From Methanobacterium sp. PtaU1.Bin097 (lineage in GTDB: Archaea; Methanobacteriota; Methanobacteria; Methanobacteriales; Methanobacteriaceae), in the NCBI GenBank assembly GCA_002067325.1, contig MVQY01000075.1, positions 1 through 13,456 of the forward strand: a stretch of DNA of 13,456 bases. The letters run 5' to 3'. Under the pieces are notes generated by a model. It did not search any database and was not told the origin of the DNA. It saw nothing but the letters and a program-made list of their open reading frames with translations. Of this stretch, positions 1-6,531 are shown in pieces. The translations under genes were made by a program, and so were the position numbers. Every line of letters starts with the position of its first letter. Position 1 is the first letter of the stretch.

Positions 1-1217
1 TGGTTCTCTACTATATTTTCGCTTTATACCGGCCTCAAAGGACAAGTACACTTATCTCTGAAATTGGAGACATAATCAAAGCAAATTTCACCGGATTGGT
101 AGTTCTTACCGCACTCTTATATTTAATCAGTGCAGATGATTATTCTAGGTATGTTTTGCTGGTCTTCGCCATCTTCACCACACTGTTTACAGTTACGGAG
201 AGAATGGTTGTAAGGAATTCGCTGAGGATAATTCGAAGCAAAGGTTACAACCTCAAACATGTCCTGGTGGTAGGGGCTGGTGAGCTTGGCCTTAAATTTG
301 CACGTAGAATAGATGAAAATCAACATATAGGCTACCATATCATCGGATTCCTGGATGATAACCTGGAAAAAGGACACAAAATCTTAAATTCAGAGGTTAT
401 AGGGAAGATCAAGGATTTGGAACATTTTGTTTTCACCGAGCCCCTGGATAGGGTGGTGATAACCTTATCCCCACGAGATTATAATATCCTAGAAATTGTA
501 GATGTATGTGAGAAACATGGGGTGAAAGCTGTGATTATACCCGAGTTCTCCAGATATTTCCCAGCCAGACCCAACATAGACATGCTTGACGACATGCCCA
601 TAATAGATATCCGATATATACCACTGGATAACGTTTATAAAAAATTTTTAAAGAGGATTTTTGATTGTATCGCAGCTACACTGGCCATCATCATCTTATC
701 ACCCATCATAATAGTAACGGCCGTACTGGTAAAACTCAGTTCCCCTGGATCCATTATCTATAAACAGGAAAGAGTGGGCCTGAACCGGAAAAAATTCCAA
801 ATCTACAAATTCAGGAGTATGGAAACCCACGATGAAACTAAAATAGCACCCCAGTGGACCACAGAAGATGACCCACGCAAAACCACAATAGGTTCATTTA
901 TAAGAAAAACTAGTATTGATGAATTTCCACAATTCTTCAACATACTCAGGGGTGATATGAGCTTAATCGGCCCCCGACCAGAACGCCCGGTATTTGTGGA
1001 AATGTTCAGGGAGCAAATCCCCAAATATATGATCAAACATTATGTACGTCCCGGGATGACCGGGTGGGCTCAAGTCAACGGCTGGAGAGGTAACACTTCC
1101 ATCGAAAAAAGGATAGAGCACGATATCTATTACGTGGAAAACTGGACCATTTTTCTTGATCTGAAAATCTTTTTTTTGACTTTCATTCGGGGATTTGTTA
1201 ATAAGAATGCATATTAA
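1..1217 (+). CDS. Polyprenyl-phosphate sugar phosphotransferase (WbaP/WcaJ-like), 5' end outside window
   Basis: This integral membrane enzyme would transfer a sugar phosphate from a nucleotide sugar to a polyprenyl-phosphate carrier, the first step of surface glycan synthesis. The frame is open from base 3 to the TAA at 1215-1217 (404 codons), so the true start lies left of the window. The first in-window start-like codon, TTG at 96, falls inside a membrane segment and is not a credible start. Numbering from that TTG, hydrophobic helices come first, then a Rossmann-like domain with VGAGELG (59-65), then the catalytic bacterial sugar transferase domain (about 185-373). That domain has a proline-containing membrane helix (191-213), YKFRSM (237-242), the Asp-Glu pair in SIDEFPQ (D275, E276) matching the catalytic dyad of this superfamily, GPRPE (292-296) and RPGMTGWAQVNG (318-329). 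The family is clear. The transferred sugar cannot be told. Confidence 0.93.
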   Translation, partial: VLYYIFALYRPQRTSTLISEIGDIIKANFTGLVVLTALLYLISADDYSRYVLLVFAIFTTLFTVTERMVVRNSLRIIRSKGYNLKHVLVVGAGELGLKFARRIDENQHIGYHIIGFLDDNLEKGHKILNSEVIGKIKDLEHFVFTEPLDRVVITLSPRDYNILEIVDVCEKHGVKAVIIPEFSRYFPARPNIDMLDDMPIIDIRYIPLDNVYKKFLKRIFDCIAATLAIIILSPIIIVTAVLVKLSSPGSIIYKQERVGLNRKKFQIYKFRSMETHDETKIAPQWTTEDDPRKTTIGSFIRKTSIDEFPQFFNILRGDMSLIGPRPERPVFVEMFREQIPKYMIKHYVRPGMTGWAQVNGWRGNTSIEKRIEHDIYYVENWTIFLDLKIFFLTFIRGFVNKNAY

Positions 1218-1310
1218 GTTTCGTGCTAAATAGATGTCTAAACTGCTTGAGCCAGAAAAGCGGAGAAGAATCACATTCAACTCCAAAAATAAAGTTGTTA
1301 TGGATTAAAC

Positions 1311-1340
1311 CTTTATTCTTTCTATTTTGTGTAATTTTTT
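1311..1340 (+). terminator. Candidate T-rich archaeal terminator
   Basis: Downstream of the phosphoglycosyltransferase the coding strand becomes T-rich and ends in six consecutive T (1335-1340). Archaeal transcription commonly stops at T-rich tracts without a hairpin. Nothing else is recognisable in the 259-base gap 1218-1476 except possible promoter elements near its right end. Confidence 0.3.
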
Positions 1341-1427
1341 AAGATCTTATCTATTGAATTTACCCATATGTCATCGGGAATTACCAAAGTTATTCACTAA
1401 TATTATATTTTCAATAAATTTTCAACA

Positions 1428-1440
1428 AAAGATATAATAA
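1428..1440 (+). promoter_or_regulatory. Candidate TATA box for the FkbM-like gene
   Basis: The sequence AAAGATATAATAA lies about 40 bases before the ATG at 1477. An archaeal start site about 25 bases downstream of the box would give a leader of roughly 15 bases. The region is very AT-rich, and a second TATA-like run (TTTATAATATT, 1450-1460) would give a leaderless transcript, so the exact element is uncertain. No strong ribosome binding site precedes the ATG. Confidence 0.3.
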
Positions 1441-1476
1441 GTTGTCTAGTTTATAATATTAATTTGAGAATGAAGC

Positions 1477-2646
1477 ATGTACCTTAAAAATCCCCTTAAT
1501 TTTATTAAAAAAGCAAATCGGTCATTCAATATCTATCTGGAAAATTATAAGAAAATCAACGATTTTCTAGATGCACAAATGGAAAATCAGACTAAGTTAG
1601 ATCAATTTATTGCAAGATATGAGGAAGATCGTGAGAAGTTGGATTCTTTGTTGGAAAATCAGGAGAAAATGACTGCTTTGATACCAATTTACGATGAAAA
1701 CCGGAAAAACATGGATATTTTCATTGATTCATACTCTTCTATAAAGGACGATTTATCCAAAGCTGTTGTTAATTTCAATAGTAATTATTACAAGTTTAAA
1801 GATTATTTCTATAATGGAGAAGAGCATCAGTTTAAAAATATGGATACTAATGATTTTTTCCAGATGTGTTTCTTAAACGACATTAAACTCCTTTCTTATT
1901 CTCCATCAGAAAACCGTATATTTCTAGAAACTAGAGATGGCATTAAATTAATGACTAATAATCGTTATTATACAATTAAAGAAATTTTTGGGCGTGGAGG
2001 ATACTCGACGTATCATCTCCATCAGTTTAAGGAATTTGTAGTTTTTGATGTTGGAATGAATAGGGGATACGCATCATTGAAATTCGCAAGTTTAGATTCA
2101 TGTAAGGCAGTTTATGGTTTTGAAATAGATAATGATACTTATAATTTTGCACTTGATAATTTTAATTTTAATCCATCTTTGAGTAGTAAAATAACTTCAT
2201 TTAACTTTGGACTTTCCAATGAAGATGCCGATGTTGATATATACTGTCTTCCTGGCTCTGATGGGATTACCACCACTGAGTTGGAATTTACAAAAACCCA
2301 AGACGAATGGTTGGCAAGAGCAGAGCAGATGGAGATTAAAAAAGCCCAGGTGAAAGAGGCCGGCCGGGTAATAGCCAATATCATTCAAAAGGATAATATC
2401 AAGTCCCATATAGTCTTGAAAATTGATACTGAAGGTTCAGAATACAAAATAATCGATAGTCTAACAAGTTTGGGTGTTTTGGATAAGGTGGATTTAATTA
2501 TGGGGGAAAGCCATTTGGATTCAGAAAATTTAGATGAAAAATTATTTGGATTTACGAATATCAGCAAGATATATTATAACGAAGTTATGTACGGCTTTAT
2601 CTATGTGAAAGATGAGCTTTATAAACCATTAACCCTTAAATCTTAA
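1477..2646 (+). CDS. FkbM-family SAM-dependent methyltransferase with N-terminal repeated coiled coil
   Basis: The catalytic part (about residues 185-380) matches the FkbM methyltransferase family (Methyltransf_21), which O-methylates sugars and other hydroxyl compounds. It has the SAM-binding strand and loop VFDVGMNRGYASL (189-201), the acidic end of the next strand FEID (215-218), and the family signature LKIDTEGSE (314-322). The first 110 residues are a charged helix built from a degenerate 14-residue repeat, with copies starting at E22, E36, E50, E60 and E74. One copy is shortened to 10 residues, which would keep coiled-coil phase. No signal peptide or membrane segment is seen, so it is probably cytoplasmic. 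It stands alone, with AT-rich gaps on both sides, and its own base composition is lower in GC than the neighbours. In this cluster a glycan-modifying or glycan-capping methyltransferase is the best inference. The acceptor is unknown. Confidence 0.85.
   Translation: MYLKNPLNFIKKANRSFNIYLENYKKINDFLDAQMENQTKLDQFIARYEEDREKLDSLLENQEKMTALIPIYDENRKNMDIFIDSYSSIKDDLSKAVVNFNSNYYKFKDYFYNGEEHQFKNMDTNDFFQMCFLNDIKLLSYSPSENRIFLETRDGIKLMTNNRYYTIKEIFGRGGYSTYHLHQFKEFVVFDVGMNRGYASLKFASLDSCKAVYGFEIDNDTYNFALDNFNFNPSLSSKITSFNFGLSNEDADVDIYCLPGSDGITTTELEFTKTQDEWLARAEQMEIKKAQVKEAGRVIANIIQKDNIKSHIVLKIDTEGSEYKIIDSLTSLGVLDKVDLIMGESHLDSENLDEKLFGFTNISKIYYNEVMYGFIYVKDELYKPLTLKS
1540..1731 (+). repeat. Degenerate 14-residue protein repeat (coiled coil) in the methyltransferase
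   Basis: Five units with the pattern [E]-[N/D]-x-x-K-[I/L/M]-x-x-[F/L]-[I/L] begin at residues 22, 36, 50, 60 and 74 of the methyltransferase. Examples are ENYKKINDFL, ENQTKLDQFI, EDREKLDSLL and ENRKNMDIFI. Spacing is 14, 14, 10 and 14 residues. The DNA copies have diverged, so this is an old protein-level repeat and not a recent tandem duplication. Confidence 0.6.
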
Positions 2647-2670
2647 ATCTTAAGTATTGACAGCGCCCAA

Positions 2671-2678
2671 TTTATAAC
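2671..2678 (+). promoter_or_regulatory. Candidate TATA box for the double-DUF1616 gene
   Basis: TTTATAAC, preceded by CCCAA, lies 74 bases before the preferred ATG at 2752. It fits an archaeal TATA box with a transcription start near 2700 and a leader of about 50 bases. It is the clearest candidate in an AT-rich 96-105 base gap that follows the methyltransferase stop. Confidence 0.35.
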
Positions 2679-2740
2679 TAGATGAATATTTTGATTAAGT
2701 ATTAATAAAATTAAATTATAATCAAATTTAGCCAATAGCG

Positions 2741-2746
2741 AAGTGA
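2741..2746 (+). promoter_or_regulatory. Ribosome binding site AAGTGA that decides the ATG at 2752
   Basis: AAGTGA sits five bases before the ATG at 2752 and matches the GGTGAT end of the archaeal ribosome binding site. The alternative start, GTG at 2743, lies inside this motif and has no such motif in front of it. The same arrangement recurs before the starts at 7329 (-) and 11252 (-). Confidence 0.5.
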
Positions 2747-2751
2747 ATACG

Positions 2752-4260
2752 ATGGTAGAAAATTCTTTCACCGATCTTAAAATTGTTTTAATCCTCACCT
2801 TTTTATCAGTGATCATCTTATTTATTCCCAGTTTAAACCAGTATCCCCAAAATATAATTTCTTATGCTCTTTTACTTTTATTTTTACCCGGTTACTCAAT
2901 ATTTGCTGCTTTAAAACCATCGGTTAATGAAGGAACTGTTTGGAAGCGTATGTTATACAGTGTCGGACTGGGAGCAGTACTCATACTGGCAGTATATCTA
3001 TTGTGGACATACACGCCCCTGATGACATATCTAACTCCTTTGATCAATTATTTAGATCCACTGGAAGCTTACATTGCCCCGCTTGAAACATATATGCCTA
3101 TTGAATTCATCTTGTCAACCATCCTAATCGTAGACTTGGTCCTTATTGCTTGGGTCAGAAGAACGCCTGTATTGGATTTAACTCCTGAAATTCCCGAGAC
3201 AACTCCTGAAACTGGTGATAAAAAAGAAAGATATGTATGGTGCAAAAATTGTAATGGTTACTACAAACTGGAAGAAGATGAATCTCCCGATGACTTTGAA
3301 AGCTGCCACTGCGGGGGTAGATTAGTATACACCGAAAAACTTGAAGGAGAGCCTTTCAGACCGGAACAGGAAATTAAACCAATACAGAAGGGATCCTATT
3401 ACCTGGATCTCCTCCTGGTGTTGGTGGTAACCATAATCTCCCTGGTGATCCTTCAATTTGTAAACCAGCCAGACTTTAATACCATTATAGAATTCCTTTT
3501 AATACTTTTCTTACCGGGATACGCTTTAATAAGCATGGTATATCTCCGGAAGGATGATTTCAGCGGTTTTTCACGTGTTGCTTATAGTTTTGCTTCAAGC
3601 ATAGCCCTAACCACTCTGATAGGATTAGTTCTAAACTACAGCAACTATATTGGGCTGTTGAACCCCATTTTATACGTTCTATCCGGTTTAACCCTTGTCT
3701 TTCTCCTGGGAGCGTACCTGAGAAGACGCAGCATCCGGGAAGAAAACCGTTTCAGCATCGATTTCATCGGGTCCTTTAAGGGTTTAGGTAAAGGTTTCTC
3801 TGGAGAAACAGGAATAGAAAAACTCCTTTCACTGGTGCTTGTTATATCCCTGGTACTGGTGGTTTCTACCACTTACATCACCGCCAACCCACTGGAAGAA
3901 ACATACACCGATTTTTATGTGCTCGGTGCCGATGGAAATCCTGTTAACTCCATCAACCTGACCTCTAATGAAACAGATAACCTGAATATTTCCATTGTAA
4001 ACCATGAAAATAAAAATACAACCTACCGGGTGCTGATCACATCCAGTGGGACTGTGTTGCTGGATCAGACTGTGACCCTAAAAAATGAGGAGAGGAAGGA
4101 CATCAACTTCAACTTCACCGTCGGTGAACCAGGAACTAGGGAGATGGAATTTAATCTATACAAACTACCAGATAATGACAATATCTACAAATCCATTAAA
4201 ATACCTTTAAACGTTGCTGTAAACCCCGCGTTAATAGTAGAGGAAGTTCCCATAATATAG
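2752..4260 (+). CDS. Double-DUF1616 membrane protein with internal zinc ribbon
   Basis: The function of DUF1616 proteins is not established. This one has about nine membrane helices and two DUF1616-type modules. The first module (about residues 8-137) carries IPSLNQYP and LLLFLPGY. A cytoplasmic linker (138-215) then holds a zinc-ribbon pattern, CKNC (164-167) and CHC (185-187). The second module (217-320) carries LILFLPGY. A basic loop (RRRSIREENR), a last helix (about 354-374) and a beta-rich C-terminal domain follow. That tail begins with YTDFYVLGADG, a pattern I associate with DUF1616 C termini, and contains five N-x-S/T sequons, so it is probably outside the cell. Positive charges fit this topology. 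The loop between helices 3 and 4 has a four-fold heptapeptide repeat. The ATG is chosen for its ribosome binding site; GTG at 2743 would add three residues. A role in surface glycan export is inferred from the related domain fused to the ATPase at 5284-6462. Confidence 0.85.
   Translation: MVENSFTDLKIVLILTFLSVIILFIPSLNQYPQNIISYALLLLFLPGYSIFAALKPSVNEGTVWKRMLYSVGLGAVLILAVYLLWTYTPLMTYLTPLINYLDPLEAYIAPLETYMPIEFILSTILIVDLVLIAWVRRTPVLDLTPEIPETTPETGDKKERYVWCKNCNGYYKLEEDESPDDFESCHCGGRLVYTEKLEGEPFRPEQEIKPIQKGSYYLDLLLVLVVTIISLVILQFVNQPDFNTIIEFLLILFLPGYALISMVYLRKDDFSGFSRVAYSFASSIALTTLIGLVLNYSNYIGLLNPILYVLSGLTLVFLLGAYLRRRSIREENRFSIDFIGSFKGLGKGFSGETGIEKLLSLVLVISLVLVVSTTYITANPLEETYTDFYVLGADGNPVNSINLTSNETDNLNISIVNHENKNTTYRVLITSSGTVLLDQTVTLKNEERKDINFNFTVGEPGTREMEFNLYKLPDNDNIYKSIKIPLNVAVNPALIVEEVPII
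3013..3096 (+). repeat. Four tandem heptapeptide (21-base) repeats in the first DUF1616 module
   Basis: Four consecutive units read TPLMTYL, TPLINYL, DPLEAYI and APLETYM, giving the pattern x-P-L-x-x-Y-[L/I/M]. They form the predicted extracellular loop between the third and fourth membrane helices. Synonymous codons differ between the copies, so the repeat is conserved at protein level more than at DNA level. Confidence 0.75.
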
Positions 4261-4331
4261 TTAATGCAGGAATTGAAAACATCGTTTAATGCAGGAAGGG
4301 GGACATGTTTAATGCAGGAATTGGAAAACAT
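4261..4331. repeat. Three-copy 23-25 base direct repeat spanning the 3' end of the family 2 glycosyltransferase gene
   Basis: TTAATGCAGGAA begins at 4261, 4286 and 4309. Copies 1 and 3 also share ATTG(G)AAAACAT, so the units are about 22-23 bases; the middle copy has GGGGGACAT in place of that part. The copy at 4309-4331 is the last seven codons plus stop of the - strand glycosyltransferase. The other two lie beyond that stop, in the gap between convergent genes. On the - strand every copy ends in CCTGCATTAA. Confidence 0.85.
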
Positions 4332-5280
4332 TTTTGATAAGTAGCCACTCTATCTTAAAATAGTTACCTAAATTTTCCTTATCATATCTTACCTTTTCTA
4401 TTTTATCCAAGGAATTGAAACCTTCTTTTAAACCTTCGATATAGAATTTCCCCTGTCTTTTCCTGTAAAAAAATAGGTACTTTATGAGATAACCTAAAAG
4501 TAGAAAGATGAAATTCACTGCGAGCTGGGGCCAAGGCATGTTCTTGTAAGGGACGTAAACGTTGTTTCTGGCGGCCAACCTTATTTTAAATTCATTGTAT
4601 CTGCTGCCGCTGGTCCCGCTGCCTCTGTGATAGACAACTGCTTCAGGGCAGTAAACACATTTAAATCCATGGATCTTCGCCCGGTAGCTGATATCCACAT
4701 CTTCCATGTAGGCGAAGAAGTTCTCATCGAAGTATCCGATTTTATCCAGGATACTTTTCCTATAGAGGGCTGCCCCGGCACAGGAGCTGAATATTTCCCT
4801 TCTCTTTCGGTATTTATCCGGGGATTTACCTTCACCTGCCTTCTTGGTCCAGCCCAGGATGGTGTATTCATCACCGGCATCATCCAGTTTACCAAGGTCT
4901 TCAAATTGCACCATCATCGACGCAACAGAAAATATCATATCATCCTGTTTTATACATTCCACCAGGTTGGATATGCATCCAGGTTCTAATTCCACGTCGT
5001 TGTTCAGGAGAAAAACATATTCTGCATTGGTGGTGTTTATACCCTGGTTAATAGCTTTTGAGAAGCCCAGATTTTCCTGATTCTCTATAAGAGTGAATTC
5101 TCCATGGTTTTCTTTAAATTTATCGGAGTTTTCTTTGATATAATCCACACTACCGTCACCGGATCCATTGTCCACGATGATAACCTCAAAGGGGAAGTCC
5201 TGATCATCTAAGGATTTCAGACACTCTGGCAGATAATGCAGGCCGTTGTAATTTGGAATGACAACCGCTAAATTTATCAT
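4309..5280 (-). CDS. Family 2 glycosyltransferase (rhamnosyltransferase-like, COG1216 type)
   Basis: This GT-A enzyme would add a sugar from a nucleotide donor to a growing glycan at the inner membrane face. The N-terminal domain has VVIPNYNG (6-13), IIVDNGSGDGS (34-44), the DxD-equivalent metal site LLNNDVE (91-97) and EDVDISYR (193-200), which holds the likely catalytic acidic residues. HRGSGTS (218-224) follows, then a hydrophobic segment (about 252-272) that probably anchors the protein. At 323 residues it is a normal length for the group. The ATG lies three bases after the TAA of the ATPase gene, with GGGGAG (- strand, 5294-5289) eight bases upstream, so the two are co-transcribed and probably translationally coupled. 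Its last codons are part of a three-copy repeat that runs on past the stop. Donor sugar and linkage cannot be predicted. Confidence 0.93.
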   Translation of the reverse strand: MINLAVVIPNYNGLHYLPECLKSLDDQDFPFEVIIVDNGSGDGSVDYIKENSDKFKENHGEFTLIENQENLGFSKAINQGINTTNAEYVFLLNNDVELEPGCISNLVECIKQDDMIFSVASMMVQFEDLGKLDDAGDEYTILGWTKKAGEGKSPDKYRKRREIFSSCAGAALYRKSILDKIGYFDENFFAYMEDVDISYRAKIHGFKCVYCPEAVVYHRGSGTSGSRYNEFKIRLAARNNVYVPYKNMPWPQLAVNFIFLLLGYLIKYLFFYRKRQGKFYIEGLKEGFNSLDKIEKVRYDKENLGNYFKIEWLLIKNVFQFLH

Positions 5281-5283
5281 ACA

Positions 5284-6462
5284 TTAAGCTCCCCGAGTTA
5301 CACTTTCCATGTACTTATCAGCAACTTCCTCAGCATCACCCATCATAACCATTCTACCTTTATCAAGCCATATGGCCCGGCTGCATAAATTCTTTATCTG
5401 GGCTGCGGAATGTGATACCAGTAAGACAGTCACATCTTGATTCAGGAAAGATTTCATCCTTTGCATACTCTTTTCCTGGAACTTCGCATCTCCTACAGAT
5501 AGGACCTCATCTAAAATAAGTATTTGAGGGTGTACTATGGTGGATATGGAAAATCCTAACCTGGTAATCATACCCGAAGAATAATTTTTAACTGGAACAT
5601 CGATAAATTCTTCTAGCTCGGAGAACTCTACAATTTCATCGTATTTGCTCTCCATAAACTCCTTGGAATATCCGAGTAACGCACCTCTAAGGAATATGTT
5701 CTCCCTACCGGTGTAGTTACCATCAAATCCTCCTCCAAGTTCTAACAGCGGGACTATGCCACCATTTACTGTTATATTGCCTGTGGTGGGTTTCATAACC
5801 CCGGATATTAGTTTGAGTAGGGTACTTTTTCCAGCACCATTTAATCCCACTATACCCATCTTTTCCCCCCTCTTAACGTAGAAAGATATGTTTTTAAGGG
5901 CCCAGAATTCCTGGTAGAATAATTCCCCCTTGGCGAGTTTGATAACATATTCTTTAAGGTTATCCACCTTCTCCTGACTTAAGTTGAATTGCATGCTTAC
6001 GTTTTCCACCTTGATGGCTATGTCCTTGTCATTTAATCCTGCCGGCACATCTGCTCCAGTATAGACTTCCCTGGTTCCACTAATCGGCTCTTCATCATAT
6101 ACCTGCAAATCAGGCTCTTCAAAACCTGTTCTTCTCCTCATAAATCCAACGATGGTTAAAAAGAAGGTAAGGGCAGCCAGTGCATTAAATAAAGATGCAA
6201 GTGGGGGTTCGTTCAGTGCAATTATTATCAGGAGAGTTATTAGAAGACTTAAGTTCACACTGAATATGGAACGCCCCTTAACCCTCATTTGGTTAAGTGT
6301 TGGTTTTAAAACGGCCAGCAAGGAATAACCTGGTAAGATGAATATTAAAAGCAGGTATGGTACGATATTGAAGGGGTAACTGTTCAAACTTGGTGTTATT
6401 AACCAGATGATGGAAAGAATGTCCAGTATTATGACGAATGCAAGGTCTCTGTAATGATTCAA
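5284..6462 (-). CDS. Polysaccharide ABC exporter ATPase (Wzt/TagH-like) fused to an N-terminal DUF1616-like membrane domain
   Basis: Residues 148-392 are a complete ABC ATPase of the lipid-linked polysaccharide export type: Walker A GLNGAGKST (206-214), the family Q-loop region LLELGGGFDGNYTGREN (239-255), the signature variant YSSGM (294-298), Walker B ILILDE (314-319) and H-loop VSHS (349-352, His351). It should power export with the permease at 6532-7329. Residues 1-112 are unusual for this family: four membrane helices with TPSLNSYP and LLIFILPGY, closely matching the N terminus of the DUF1616 protein at 2752-4260, and ending in basic MRRR, which puts the ATPase in the cytoplasm. The C-terminal carbohydrate-binding domain of some Wzt proteins is absent. 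The start is TTG at 6462, supported by AAGGAG nine bases upstream; no in-frame ATG lies nearby. The frame is unbroken, so this is a true fusion in the given sequence. Confidence 0.93.
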   Translation of the reverse strand: MNHYRDLAFVIILDILSIIWLITPSLNSYPFNIVPYLLLIFILPGYSLLAVLKPTLNQMRVKGRSIFSVNLSLLITLLIIIALNEPPLASLFNALAALTFFLTIVGFMRRRTGFEEPDLQVYDEEPISGTREVYTGADVPAGLNDKDIAIKVENVSMQFNLSQEKVDNLKEYVIKLAKGELFYQEFWALKNISFYVKRGEKMGIVGLNGAGKSTLLKLISGVMKPTTGNITVNGGIVPLLELGGGFDGNYTGRENIFLRGALLGYSKEFMESKYDEIVEFSELEEFIDVPVKNYSSGMITRLGFSISTIVHPQILILDEVLSVGDAKFQEKSMQRMKSFLNQDVTVLLVSHSAAQIKNLCSRAIWLDKGRMVMMGDAEEVADKYMESVTRGA

Positions 6463-6471
6463 CGTAGGATG

Positions 6472-6477
6472 CTCCTT
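6472..6477 (-). promoter_or_regulatory. Ribosome binding site AAGGAG supporting a TTG start
   Basis: On the - strand AAGGAG lies nine bases before the TTG at 6462. It is the main evidence that the DUF1616-like membrane domain is translated as part of the ATPase, since no in-frame ATG or GTG is found close by. Confidence 0.6.
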
Positions 6478-6531
6478 ATATCGGGTCTTTAACTCCCCTT
6501 AATTTTTTGGGTTTTTGTTTAAACTTTTTTA

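Noticed and set aside
96..98. TTG at 96 as the start of the phosphoglycosyltransferase
   Set aside because: The frame is open to base 3 and encodes protein typical of the family upstream (hydrophobic and polar membrane-domain residues), so the gene runs in from outside the window.
1218..1476. Small RNA or degraded gene in the gap after the phosphoglycosyltransferase
   Set aside because: No convincing structure, GC-rich island or residual coding pattern was seen in this AT-rich sequence.
4627..4989. A 120-codon + strand frame opposite the family 2 glycosyltransferase
   Set aside because: It mirrors a well-supported enzyme frame with intact motifs, and its translation resembles no protein I know.
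6503..6530. T-rich tract between the permease and ATPase genes as a terminator
   Set aside because: The T runs are on the + strand, where no gene ends. On the transcribed - strand they read as A runs, so they would not stop the operon.
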